Below, piece after piece: positions 1 to 8,965 of a DNA stretch of 15,202 nt; the stretch's first letter is position 1, and each line of letters opens with the position of its first letter. Both the position numbers and the translations under genes were made by a program. The DNA comes from Arenicella sp. (GTDB taxonomy: Bacteria > Pseudomonadota > Gammaproteobacteria > Arenicellales > Arenicellaceae): positions 1 to 15,202 of the forward strand of contig JAESTB010000158.1 of NCBI GenBank assembly GCA_016763815.1, written 5' to 3'. Below the pieces are notes generated by a model that was not told the DNA's origin, did no database searches, and saw nothing but the letters and a program-made list of their open reading frames with translations.

Positions 1-135
1 CACTCGGCGTTATTGTTTTTTGGCGTGACCAGTCATGCCTACAAAACAATGCCTTGATTGTGAATCAGCTTGAAGGCCAGAGATCATTTAGACTTGATCA
101 GAGGTTCCTTAAGAAAAGAGTTACATCATAGTTTG
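1..135. other. Intergenic stretch downstream of the leftward gene set
   Basis: No supported gene lies in this stretch, which follows the stop of the TSP3-repeat gene on the minus strand. Its only clear structure is the long interrupted inverted repeat at 12-50, listed separately. No canonical intrinsic terminator (GC hairpin followed by a T-run in the minus-strand reading direction) is visible, so where the long leftward transcript ends is not shown by the sequence. Confidence 0.6.
12..50. repeat. Long interrupted inverted repeat downstream of the leftward operon
   Basis: The outer arms ATTGTTTT (12-19) and AAAACAAT (43-50) are perfect complements. After a 2/3-nt internal loop, the inner arms GGCGTGAC (22-29) and GTCATGCC (32-39) pair with one G-U. 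Read from either strand it folds into one rod-like hairpin. It lies about 90 bp beyond the stop of the last leftward gene. A 3'-end stem-loop that stabilises mRNA or terminates transcription is plausible, but the minus-strand hairpin is followed by an A-run rather than a T-run, so it is not a textbook intrinsic terminator. Confidence 0.6.
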
Positions 136-1074
136 CTACAAGCAAATAACAGCTGTCCTCGCTGTAGCTACTAGAGGGAAACACATCAGCTGGCATTGAT
201 TGCTTTCATCTGTCGGACAAACATCACAAGCATCGCCAATGTCATCGTCATCGGTGTCGTCTTGATCGAAATTAGCATCCACCGGACAGTTATCAAATTC
301 ATTCAAGACTAGATCATCATCCATATCAGGATCGCAGGCATTGCCCAGCGAATCCTGATCCGTGTTTAGCTGATCCGGATTAGAAATCGTTGTGCAATTG
401 TCTGTGCTGTCGCCAACAAGATCGCCGTCTGTATCCACAGAATCGGTTGGATCAAATGGCAAGTCATCGTTTATATCCAGAACCATGTCGTTGTCATCAT
501 CCTCGTCACAAGCATCGCCCATACCGTCTTGATCAAAGTCTGCCTGATCGGTATTTTTCACTAGTCGACAATTGTCAATCAAATTCAAAATTCGATCGTT
601 ATCGTCATCGTCATCGTTTAAATCAAGTGTGCCATCGCCATCGGTGTCTATGGCATCCAGTCGGACTGCCAGCCCACGGCTTTCGATGATAGTGACCGTT
701 TCAACAATAGTTTCAGAATCAGAAATAGAGAACAGATCAACAGTTTCAGAATCAAAAATAAAGAACAGATCAACTTCGTCCCCGGCCCGAACACTATCCG
801 CGAGGCGCTCGCCAACCGAATCAACGCTAAAACGAAGCACGTATTTATCTTCGGCTGAGCGGTCATCGCCCATGTTGTAGCTCGCTACGAGCGTCTCATC
901 ACGGTAGGCTTCGATGCGCACTGACGTATTCACAGCACTCACGCTTTCGCCAAACGGTCGCTCCACATCACCATAAATGATGTAATCAGGCTCTGATATT
1001 TCCGCATTGGCGATACTGAACAGCATCGCCGTGAAAAGCACACTAAAGATTGAAAGCAGTTTTTTTATAATCAT
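136..1074 (-). CDS. Exported protein with thrombospondin type 3 calcium-binding repeats
   Basis: This is a 312-aa secreted protein. A Sec signal peptide covers about 1-24 (basic MIIKK, hydrophobic core, cleavage near ANA|EIS). Residues 30-100 form a beta-rich domain (YIIYGDVE..., SVRIEAYRDETLVASYNMG, KYVLRFSV) of a kind often placed before calcium repeats. Residues 141-293 are Asp-rich TSP3 repeats of the form DxDxDGxxD...DNC...DxDxxGDxCD, with Cys at 169, 189, 227, 247, 263, 283 and 286. Such repeats fold around Ca2+ and usually act as stalks or adhesive linkers. The 19-residue tail has no recognisable GlyGly-CTERM, PEP-CTERM or autotransporter signal. The ATG lies 10 nt after the stop of the giant gene, and its Shine-Dalgarno (GAGG) overlaps that stop, indicating coupled translation. 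A tandem 11-codon duplication sits at residues 101-122. The exact surface role is unknown. Confidence 0.88.
   Translation of the reverse strand: MIIKKLLSIFSVLFTAMLFSIANAEISEPDYIIYGDVERPFGESVSAVNTSVRIEAYRDETLVASYNMGDDRSAEDKYVLRFSVDSVGERLADSVRAGDEVDLFFIFDSETVDLFSISDSETIVETVTIIESRGLAVRLDAIDTDGDGTLDLNDDDDDNDRILNLIDNCRLVKNTDQADFDQDGMGDACDEDDDNDMVLDINDDLPFDPTDSVDTDGDLVGDSTDNCTTISNPDQLNTDQDSLGNACDPDMDDDLVLNEFDNCPVDANFDQDDTDDDDIGDACDVCPTDESNQCQLMCFPLVATARTAVICL
711..776. repeat. 33-bp in-frame tandem duplication inside the TSP3-repeat gene
   Basis: Positions 711-743 and 744-776 are two adjacent 33-bp units identical at 29 of 33 bases. In the protein they give VDLFFIFDSET (101-111) followed by VDLFSISDSET (112-122), between the beta domain and the calcium repeats. 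The unit length is a multiple of three, so the frame is kept. Confidence 0.85.
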
Positions 1075-1084
1075 TTTTCTAGCC

Positions 1085-4000
1085 TCAATTGCCTGAATAG
1101 CCGTAAGTTTGAAAGAACATCAAGATGTCGTCGATCCCCATGCCATCCCTGCAGACTTCGGGTCCGGGATTAATCGCCATGGACTCACTTGAGCACTCCG
1201 CCGGGGCATCGATTCTGGCTTGCCCGTAGATAAATCGATCCAAACCCTCATCGGCATCAAACAACAATGTACCGCCGGGAATAATCATTACCCAGCCATT
1301 ATTCCAGACTGATCTACCAATCAGTCGAGTATCCGAACTCGCCTCGGACTCATCAAAGGTACCGCCATCATGATAAGCACGAAAACTCGAGAAACGGCGT
1401 ATTTCGGCAAAGGAGTCACTTAAGGAATCACTGGAAGGTACCCAATTGATATCGCTCAGATTAGATGGCCCTACTGGAAATGGCACCGGCAATTTCTGAT
1501 CCACTACCGACCATTCTCGGGTGAGCGAAGCATCATTGCTAGGCGTGCGCATCACATCCTGTAACACCGGAAATAGATAGATGCGTGGTGTATTGGACAA
1601 TGAACTCAGTGCGTAATCGTCAAACCAGACACCCACTGAACGAATTTTGGTGGCAAAGTTAGAGGAGTCGTATGCGCTGTCTCCTGCGCCAAGATTTTGA
1701 TCAAAAAAGTTTTTGCCGAACGTAACAGTGCTTGGAAAGCGCAGTACAATGCCTGGCTGTGGTCCGCTGGACTCAGCAACAAAGGCTCTGGCGTAGCGGC
1801 GAAATTCCGGCACTTGCCATAAGTCCGACACGCGGCTATCGGCTAATTTCTCGCGCCATGCGAGATCGTTTTCATCACGTAACTTCAACCATTCTCGCCG
1901 CATTGAAAACCGGTTGGTTTCAATTTGCGGATTGTTGAATCCAAGTTGCCCTTTGTAGACGTCGAAGTTCTGCTGCATGCGGGCCAAAACATCGGCTAAA
2001 CCGGGGGTGCCCGCAACCGACACACCATTAACCACTTGCCCGAGGGTTCGCTGGCGCACGATATCCGCAAGAAATTCGCGACCAGATCCATTGGCACCAC
2101 TTTCCAGACTGGTTTCATAATCATACGCGCTCGCCGCCAAGTAAATATAGCGAGCGGCCAAATCAAATGTTGAGCGGTATTTTTGCAGCGCATCATTTCT
2201 AAAAACACGGAACGTCATATCCTGGTAGCGATGCTGCTGGGTTCGACTAGCAATCTGCACGCGGAACAGGCGCCGCTCCTGTAAAATGCGTTGACCTTCT
2301 GCTAGCAATTGGTAGTAGCGACCTAAACTTTGCTGCACGACTTCGGCCTGCGTAGCGAGTGCCAAACGTAAGCTCGGCTCCTCTCGCAACAGCTGTTCTA
2401 CCTCTTTAATCCGTTGCAACAAGATCACATTCGTCGTGTCCGCGACTAACGAAATTTGGGTATTTTGCTCACGTAATCTTCTGGCAAGATCAAAACCTAA
2501 CTCGGCAACGTCCGAGGTTCTGGCGGCAAGATCAAATCCTATAGATACCGCATTGGTCGCCGCCTTGACAGCGGCCCGAACTGGAGCCAGTGCATCAGTA
2601 GAGGTGCCGAGCGACTTCGGAATGCCCTCAACGATAGCGCCAGCCGCATTCTGCATCGCTCCTGAAGTGAACTCAGCGAGGTTCTTGGCCGTGCGGGCTG
2701 CCACAATAGCGGCGTCTAGAACGAGCGTTTCATCGCGCTCCGTATTCAGGATTTCTAGCGTCTCGCCCGCTAGGTTGAATTCTGCTTCCACTAAGTCAGC
2801 GGCGTCCTCTATCTCGGTTAAAAGGTTATCGTGTGCCAACACGGCACGCTGAAGTTGGGCATCAGCCTGTAGGAAGTCTGAGATTGCTATCTGTATTTCA
2901 CCCGGTGCACGCCGAAGCCCCCAATTGTTGGGTGCAATGAATTGCCAGGTGGCACCCGTTGCCAATGGGAAATTGAGCTCCAGCCGGGTCTCCGACGTAA
3001 CGGTTGCCGTTGCCAAATCTCCTGGGTAATAGAAGCTAACGTCTTGGTCGGCAAATGTAATCGGACTAAAAAACCCCGTAATGCTGGTATTCGGTGGCGG
3101 CAGATCGCCGGTTAAGTCTGATTTGACATAGTTGTACTTGTAAAGATCTGGGCCATCGTAGCCCGATGGAGTATCGGGATCAGAGGCAAAGGGGTAGCCA
3201 AAAATCTCAATCAGGCGGTTTTTTAAATCTCGTTCTTGACCACTCACATTGGTAGTCAGATCATCGACATTGTCCTGCAAATTGCGCAGTGCCTGTGTTT
3301 GCTGATTGGCGTGATTGAATACGGTCACCGCGTTATTCAGTGCTTTTTGTGCGCGTTCAGCCACTTGTTCGAAATGCGTCCTGCCTTGTTGGGCGTTACC
3401 ATTTTCAAGAAAATTCGGATCAATATCAAAGGGAATAAGCCCTTTCGCCAAGCCAAGCGGATTGAGCCCGGCATCTGCCTTATCGACCTGTCCTTGTATA
3501 GCCCCAAACTGTGAGGCAATCTGGGCCAGTTCTATTACCGTAGTGCGATCAATTTTTGCAATACCTTCATTTGTCTGGTCGGGGTCAACTGCAGGCAGAA
3601 TCGCATTTGCCGCTAGCCAGTCGAAATAGGCCCCTTGTCCCGCACGACGACTCCATCCATCGAGCCCCCAAGCCCTGTCTTGTTGGGCTGCGGTGTCTTT
3701 GTAACCCTGCCATTGACCTGCAGGGTCTTCGACGTATTTGTCGCGATAGGTCAGGTTAACAATCTCGGCGCCCGTACGCGCCTTGGCCGCCGCCGCGGTG
3801 GCAAATTTACGTTCATCACGATAATCCACCTCGATTGTCATGCCACCTAGCGTTACCGATTCGGTTCTCGGCACCCAAGTAAAATCATTTTCCTTGAGTA
3901 ACTGGTAACGGCTTTTGACCGATGACAGATAGTGACCCCAGGCATCTCCGTGCCCGAGTGGATACAAAGCGGCTGCATCTTCTTCGGTAATGAATCCGTC

Positions 4001-7000
4001 TTGGTTCTGATCGCTGATGTTATAGGCTTGCACGTACGCCACTTCACCAGTACCTTGAGTAAAATTCCACGGCAGACGGTTATAAAGCGGATAACCGCCA
4101 ACTCCGCTGCGTGAATCATCCCGCCCTCGCAAGAGCACCAACTCTTCCTCTAAAGGTGAATCGAGCTGATTCTGAAACGTAAATATGGATGATGCCAGCG
4201 TGCCAAGTTCGCTGCTGGTATCAAAGCCGATAGTGGAATCGGCGGCATCGGCAAACGCTTCATTGGCAAGCAGCATATACAGATCACCAATGCGTGTGGA
4301 AACGTTTAACAATTGATTATTTGCCGCAACGTCATTGATCGGCGCTGGCTGACCCTGCTGGTCCAGCGCATTTACGCTAAGATCTCGCCCACGATTTAAA
4401 ATTGTTTCGTAGGCTTCGATCAAACCGATAAGGTTAATCGCGGAGCCATCCGGGTTAAACGAAATGGGTCCATTATACGGCCGGCCGGCCTGAGCGATCA
4501 GACTGGCCAGAGTGCTGGCTTCATTATCATGAAAATCACTGACACGGGAATCAAACGGATTCAAACCGGCTATCACTCGCTTGATCCATCCGAGCGCCAG
4601 CATGGCCTTGCCCACGGCCAAATCATCTCTATCATATGACGAAGGATCGCCAGCCCATTGACTTGTACTTTCTGCCGGAGGAACAGGCGCTCCGTTACAA
4701 AGACGATCATTGACCCCCCTGATTCGGTAGTTTGCCACCACCCAATTATCACTTAGCGTCGTTATGTTGGCACCTTCAATGGTGATATCCAGTCCATCGT
4801 TCTTGCCATTAAGGTTATTTTGCCACAACGACCAACCCGCAGATGCTGGGCTGCCCACCGGCACCTCTGGCTGGCCTGCCGAATCGGGTTGAATATACCA
4901 ACTAAACTGGACCTGCTCCGGGTCGCCACCGAAAACACCGCTATGGCGCAGTGTGAGCGCTTCTTCAAACACATTGTCCGATGGCACTACAAAGATATTG
5001 CCCTTGTAGATATCACAGGCGCTAACTTTGATTATCTTCAGTTCCACAGGCGCAGTGGCGCGCTGATCATTGTTCAAAGCAACTGTGACATAACCCTCAC
5101 CCGCCGTTAGTGAGGAACTCAGCATCATTGGCACGTTGTACAACGCTGTTGGTTCAGCCGGGTCTGCTTGGCTGTCAAGCAGTCGAGTATCTTCACCTGT
5201 GTCTGGGTCGATATCCGCGTCTGTTGCCGGAGTCAGGTCTAGGCCGACAGCGTAGATACCTTGGTCGGGCTGGTTATCGACACCGAAACTCAGGTCGTTT
5301 GGATTACGGGTCTTATGGTACAAGGCGTCGACCGCGCTAAAAAACGCAGGGACAGTTGAAACCTTAGCTTTTATAAGGTCACGTTCCTCGGCCGTCATGA
5401 TATTCGGTAACACCTGCGGGTCACCTACCAAAGGCTCAGTAATTGATCCGGAAAAAATCAGATCGTTATTGATTGGGTCATAAGACAATCGACCGTTGAG
5501 TATGCTCGGCAGATTACTGAAAAAGTCTCGCCCGTTGCGATTAAACGTTTGTGCATCAGCGGGCAGCCGACTCAACGCAAAGTCTTGTAGACTAACTTTG
5601 CGTTCCAACGTAGGTGCCAACAATCGCACCAACATTGGCGTTGTCTGATTATAAGGGTCAGTGCCCACGCTGTTAAAACTGGATTCATCATAAATCACTT
5701 GTGCGGCTTCTTGCCCCTTGAGGGTTGGGAAGGCGAGTTCATCGCTAAACAAACGTGGCAGATAGAGTGAATCGCCCGCATTCAATACAGGAATCGTTGC
5801 CGCCTCCGGCCAAGCAAACTCATAAACCACGTCGACGGGGGCATTTGCCGCATCGGGTAACCACGGCGTGCACTCTCCAGTCGGTAGAAAATTAGTGTCC
5901 GCAGGATCACCATGATAGAAATCGCTGCGCAATGGGTAGAAGAAGCGAAATACCGTATGGTCTGTGCCATTCGTCTCACCCGACACATATTGTTGATTGT
6001 CGGTTGCGTTGGAAGCCCGAGCCCAAAGATTGCCTCGCACATCAGTCCACCCAGCTTTTCTTGGGTCTCCGCCCGGCTTAATACCACTGTCTCCGCAAGG
6101 CCCCAAGATGTTTAAGGGTGATGGTGGTGAAATCCGATTGCCGGCGATAAAAACAAAGGGGTCTTCGCTTTTTGCTGGGCCATTGGGCAACATATACGTC
6201 GGTTCCAGATCCGCTGCGACAAACGCATCACCAGCGCATAAAGGTGACTCGGAATCACGACAGACCCGATAGACATTAAACGCCCAATCACCGGCGGCGT
6301 CGCGAAACTTTATTAATGTATAAGGCTGCGACAGGTAGTAAAATTCTGCATTTAAATCGTCACGCATGGCATACAAAACGGTGTTAGGCTCAGCACCCGG
6401 TGTCGCCGATGGCACCTTAGCGATGAGCGCATGTTCCTCATTGGGATTAAAGCCTGGCTGATTGCGGTCGTCCTGATGATAGAGTAAAGGTGCGCTAGTC
6501 ATCATCGAAAGATCTAAAGGGCCTGTGCCTTTAAGGTCTGCGATCATGATTCTAGGTGCATCAGTAGCATCAGGCCAACTCAAGGTGTACTCAACGGTCT
6601 GGTGGGGCCACGGCACACCCATTACATTGGGCTGGTACCAGGCCACAACCATCAGGCGATCACTCGTCGGATTGTCCGTGCCTTCGGTATTTACAGGGAA
6701 AATTTGTCCCTGACGATTACTGCGGTTATAGGCTCGATCCGGTCCAAATCCATCATAAGGCGCATTGGCCAACACAACGAATCCGTTTGCACCGCTTGGG
6801 TCAACGTGTTGTCCCGGTGTGGCTATGATTTCTGTGCCCACCGTATGGGTGGCACTCGGTCCTGCTATCAGCGTGTTTTGCCAATCAATAGCCTTCACCA
6901 CTTGGTAGACGTGTTGGCCGGCATTGGTGTAACGCAACACGATGTACTCTGACAGGTCTGTTTCAGACAGACCCGGTGTCGCTGCGCCGTAATTGAAAAC

Positions 7001-8965
7001 CCATCCCTGAGTCAGATTCTGCGTTGCAGCTACTGCTGCGCTTGATGGCCAGGCAACTCCTTCGAATAACAAGGGTTGGCCCGCTAGGTTCGCCGGTTCA
7101 AGGCGCACGGGTGCGTTGAACAGATAGGGTTGAACGGCCGAATCTTCTGGCGGCATTACAATACCTGTGCGTGCGGCTATCACTGGCCTAATAGGTGTGC
7201 TGTCTACATCCTGCCAGTTGATGGTAATCAAACCCGTCGGTGGCAAACCAACAGCAAACAATTTTTGTGCCACCGCATCCCAGGAAAAATAGCTATTTAT
7301 TTCTACCTGATCATCCAAGCCGTCAATAGTAATCTGCGGAAACTCCGCTTTAATATTGCCGCCGGGTCGGGGAATTTCTTCTCCCAAAACCCAGACCTTT
7401 GGCGTTATCCAGGCACCATCGGAGGCCCCCAATTGGGCAACGAAGGCTTGCCTCCTTGGGCAAAGTGCAGCGCCTACTGGGCAGCTGTAGCCGCCCGACA
7501 ACAGGTCGGCAGAAACAATTGCATTGGAGGTACCATCTTCTTCGAGGAACTGCACGGCCCCTTGCACCGACCCCCCTAAGTAAAGCGCACCGCCAGAGGG
7601 GCTCAGCGTAATAATGCTGTTCAAATTATTGGCCCCGGACCAGTGGGTGGATCGGTTTGTGGTCTGCACCCAAGCCCAGTCGCCGTTAGCATTCATCTTG
7701 GCGACCCAAAACTGAAACTCTGGGTAAGGCGTTAAGGGTAAAGTCAAATTAGGAAGCTCTAGTTGGTCAGCATAAAGCCCCGACACATACACATTTCCAT
7801 CATTATCGACTGCAATACTAGTGCCAATTCCGCTCTGTGACCCTGCCCCTCCTGACCCGGTGAGTTTACCCAAACGTTGGGAGTCTCCAATCTCGTCATA
7901 AGATAAGAGTTCATTATCGAACCAAAGGTATGCCGTATCAATCGTCGCGTCTAGGCTAGGCTCGTGGTTTGCCACTGTGTTACCAATGTTCTCAAGCCAA
8001 CTAAACTCAAAGCTGAACTCGATAATAGGAACCCCTAAGCCATTTGTGGATTGAGTTGAAACTTCTTCAATCATCGCCACAAAGTCATTATTTTTATCCA
8101 GCTGACCAAAGAGAAAAGGTATGTCGCTACCAGTGTGATTTCGCCCTGTTAAAAAGATCCTTGTGCCCGACCCAAACGCCAAATCAGTCAAAGCAATATT
8201 GCCACCACCGTTTGTGTCAAACTTTAGTGGAGAGTGTGGAAGGCTTGATGCAATTACGGCATTTGGATACACAATCCAACTGGGGCCAAAGTCGGCACTA
8301 TCAAAACGCGTTAAACTAGAGCCCACAAGCACATACAGGCCGCCTCCGGCGGGATCAACATCAAGCTTTGTAACCTGCGATGGCACGAAAACCGCTTCGA
8401 AATTGACCACCGATAACGCCTGACTCCATTGCGGAAGCCCGTTAACATCTTCCTTAATAGTAGCAATCATCGCATTATAAGTATTGCCAAAGAGGTTGAC
8501 TACTGATCCGCCCATATTGATTCGACCGCCGACAGCACCGCCGATGTGTATACGCACAGCTCCCGTGGCTGCGTCGTCATATGAAATAGCCAGAGTGTTT
8601 ATGGTATCAAGTCCTGAGCTTCCAGCATTGATGACCCAATCAAGCTCACCTGAAGGGTCGTATTTCGCTACCAGAAAGTCTAGGCTACCCTGAGAGCGCA
8701 GTTCTTCTGCGCTACCATCTGTATTAGGCAACAATATTTTCCCTTTAAAATTCGCAGCAACATAGGTGTTACCGTTTCGATCCGCTGCGATGTCTTTTAC
8801 GCTAAAGAGTTCATTCGAATCGCTGGTTAAGTCTTCCACTTCGCCAAATGACACTGGCCACTCAGCGTGCGCGGGCACAGCCCCTACACTGCCAAGAACG
8901 AGCACTGCAATTGCGCTAACAAACAAACGCTTGGCACCCATTAGGTTTTCTTTAAATTGGCTCAT
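1085..8965 (-). CDS. Giant exported protein: N-terminal propeller-like region and a possible TcA-toxin-like C-terminal half
   Basis: This is a 2626-aa secreted protein. The signal peptide is 1-34 (cleavage near AHA|EW). The ATG at 8965 overlaps the upstream stop as ATGA and has a G7 tract 5 nt upstream; Met9 is an alternative start. Residues about 35-540 hold repeated blade-like strands (DFLVAKYDPSGELDWV, FWVAKMNANGDWAWV) typical of SBBP-type beta-propellers. Residues 540-1500 are mostly beta-rich and unrecognised. An EF-hand-like loop lies at 1652-1663 (DQNQDGFITEED). Residues 1844-1926 and about 2029-2290 are long helical coiled-coil regions, and 2380-2626 is a beta-rich end domain closing in IDDILMFFQTY. 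The order of C-terminal motifs resembles the TcA subunit of Tc toxins, as I remember that family; this is inference. There are ten cysteines in five local pairs, fitting an oxidising compartment. No autotransporter or sorting domain is visible. It is flanked by a foldase and a calcium-repeat protein. Confidence 0.85.
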   Translation of the reverse strand: MSQFKENLMGAKRLFVSAIAVLVLGSVGAVPAHAEWPVSFGEVEDLTSDSNELFSVKDIAADRNGNTYVAANFKGKILLPNTDGSAEELRSQGSLDFLVAKYDPSGELDWVINAGSSGLDTINTLAISYDDAATGAVRIHIGGAVGGRINMGGSVVNLFGNTYNAMIATIKEDVNGLPQWSQALSVVNFEAVFVPSQVTKLDVDPAGGGLYVLVGSSLTRFDSADFGPSWIVYPNAVIASSLPHSPLKFDTNGGGNIALTDLAFGSGTRIFLTGRNHTGSDIPFLFGQLDKNNDFVAMIEEVSTQSTNGLGVPIIEFSFEFSWLENIGNTVANHEPSLDATIDTAYLWFDNELLSYDEIGDSQRLGKLTGSGGAGSQSGIGTSIAVDNDGNVYVSGLYADQLELPNLTLPLTPYPEFQFWVAKMNANGDWAWVQTTNRSTHWSGANNLNSIITLSPSGGALYLGGSVQGAVQFLEEDGTSNAIVSADLLSGGYSCPVGAALCPRRQAFVAQLGASDGAWITPKVWVLGEEIPRPGGNIKAEFPQITIDGLDDQVEINSYFSWDAVAQKLFAVGLPPTGLITINWQDVDSTPIRPVIAARTGIVMPPEDSAVQPYLFNAPVRLEPANLAGQPLLFEGVAWPSSAAVAATQNLTQGWVFNYGAATPGLSETDLSEYIVLRYTNAGQHVYQVVKAIDWQNTLIAGPSATHTVGTEIIATPGQHVDPSGANGFVVLANAPYDGFGPDRAYNRSNRQGQIFPVNTEGTDNPTSDRLMVVAWYQPNVMGVPWPHQTVEYTLSWPDATDAPRIMIADLKGTGPLDLSMMTSAPLLYHQDDRNQPGFNPNEEHALIAKVPSATPGAEPNTVLYAMRDDLNAEFYYLSQPYTLIKFRDAAGDWAFNVYRVCRDSESPLCAGDAFVAADLEPTYMLPNGPAKSEDPFVFIAGNRISPPSPLNILGPCGDSGIKPGGDPRKAGWTDVRGNLWARASNATDNQQYVSGETNGTDHTVFRFFYPLRSDFYHGDPADTNFLPTGECTPWLPDAANAPVDVVYEFAWPEAATIPVLNAGDSLYLPRLFSDELAFPTLKGQEAAQVIYDESSFNSVGTDPYNQTTPMLVRLLAPTLERKVSLQDFALSRLPADAQTFNRNGRDFFSNLPSILNGRLSYDPINNDLIFSGSITEPLVGDPQVLPNIMTAEERDLIKAKVSTVPAFFSAVDALYHKTRNPNDLSFGVDNQPDQGIYAVGLDLTPATDADIDPDTGEDTRLLDSQADPAEPTALYNVPMMLSSSLTAGEGYVTVALNNDQRATAPVELKIIKVSACDIYKGNIFVVPSDNVFEEALTLRHSGVFGGDPEQVQFSWYIQPDSAGQPEVPVGSPASAGWSLWQNNLNGKNDGLDITIEGANITTLSDNWVVANYRIRGVNDRLCNGAPVPPAESTSQWAGDPSSYDRDDLAVGKAMLALGWIKRVIAGLNPFDSRVSDFHDNEASTLASLIAQAGRPYNGPISFNPDGSAINLIGLIEAYETILNRGRDLSVNALDQQGQPAPINDVAANNQLLNVSTRIGDLYMLLANEAFADAADSTIGFDTSSELGTLASSIFTFQNQLDSPLEEELVLLRGRDDSRSGVGGYPLYNRLPWNFTQGTGEVAYVQAYNISDQNQDGFITEEDAAALYPLGHGDAWGHYLSSVKSRYQLLKENDFTWVPRTESVTLGGMTIEVDYRDERKFATAAAAKARTGAEIVNLTYRDKYVEDPAGQWQGYKDTAAQQDRAWGLDGWSRRAGQGAYFDWLAANAILPAVDPDQTNEGIAKIDRTTVIELAQIASQFGAIQGQVDKADAGLNPLGLAKGLIPFDIDPNFLENGNAQQGRTHFEQVAERAQKALNNAVTVFNHANQQTQALRNLQDNVDDLTTNVSGQERDLKNRLIEIFGYPFASDPDTPSGYDGPDLYKYNYVKSDLTGDLPPPNTSITGFFSPITFADQDVSFYYPGDLATATVTSETRLELNFPLATGATWQFIAPNNWGLRRAPGEIQIAISDFLQADAQLQRAVLAHDNLLTEIEDAADLVEAEFNLAGETLEILNTERDETLVLDAAIVAARTAKNLAEFTSGAMQNAAGAIVEGIPKSLGTSTDALAPVRAAVKAATNAVSIGFDLAARTSDVAELGFDLARRLREQNTQISLVADTTNVILLQRIKEVEQLLREEPSLRLALATQAEVVQQSLGRYYQLLAEGQRILQERRLFRVQIASRTQQHRYQDMTFRVFRNDALQKYRSTFDLAARYIYLAASAYDYETSLESGANGSGREFLADIVRQRTLGQVVNGVSVAGTPGLADVLARMQQNFDVYKGQLGFNNPQIETNRFSMRREWLKLRDENDLAWREKLADSRVSDLWQVPEFRRYARAFVAESSGPQPGIVLRFPSTVTFGKNFFDQNLGAGDSAYDSSNFATKIRSVGVWFDDYALSSLSNTPRIYLFPVLQDVMRTPSNDASLTREWSVVDQKLPVPFPVGPSNLSDINWVPSSDSLSDSFAEIRRFSSFRAYHDGGTFDESEASSDTRLIGRSVWNNGWVMIIPGGTLLFDADEGLDRFIYGQARIDAPAECSSESMAINPGPEVCRDGMGIDDILMFFQTYGYSGN

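Noticed and set aside
136..190. C-terminal sorting signal (GlyGly-CTERM or CFI-box type) on the TSP3 protein
   Set aside because: The tail MCFPLVATARTAVICL recalls a CF...ATA motif only loosely and lacks a glycine motif, a proper TM helix and a basic end.
390..880. Plus-strand ORFs of about 100 codons across the TSP3 region
   Set aside because: They are the complement of Asp-rich repeat codons, giving low-complexity Ser/Arg/His-rich translations with no recognisable domain.
7130..7579. 149-codon plus-strand ORF inside the giant gene
   Set aside because: It lies opposite a continuous, well-formed coding frame with a signal peptide and domains; its translation shows no motif and no operon context.
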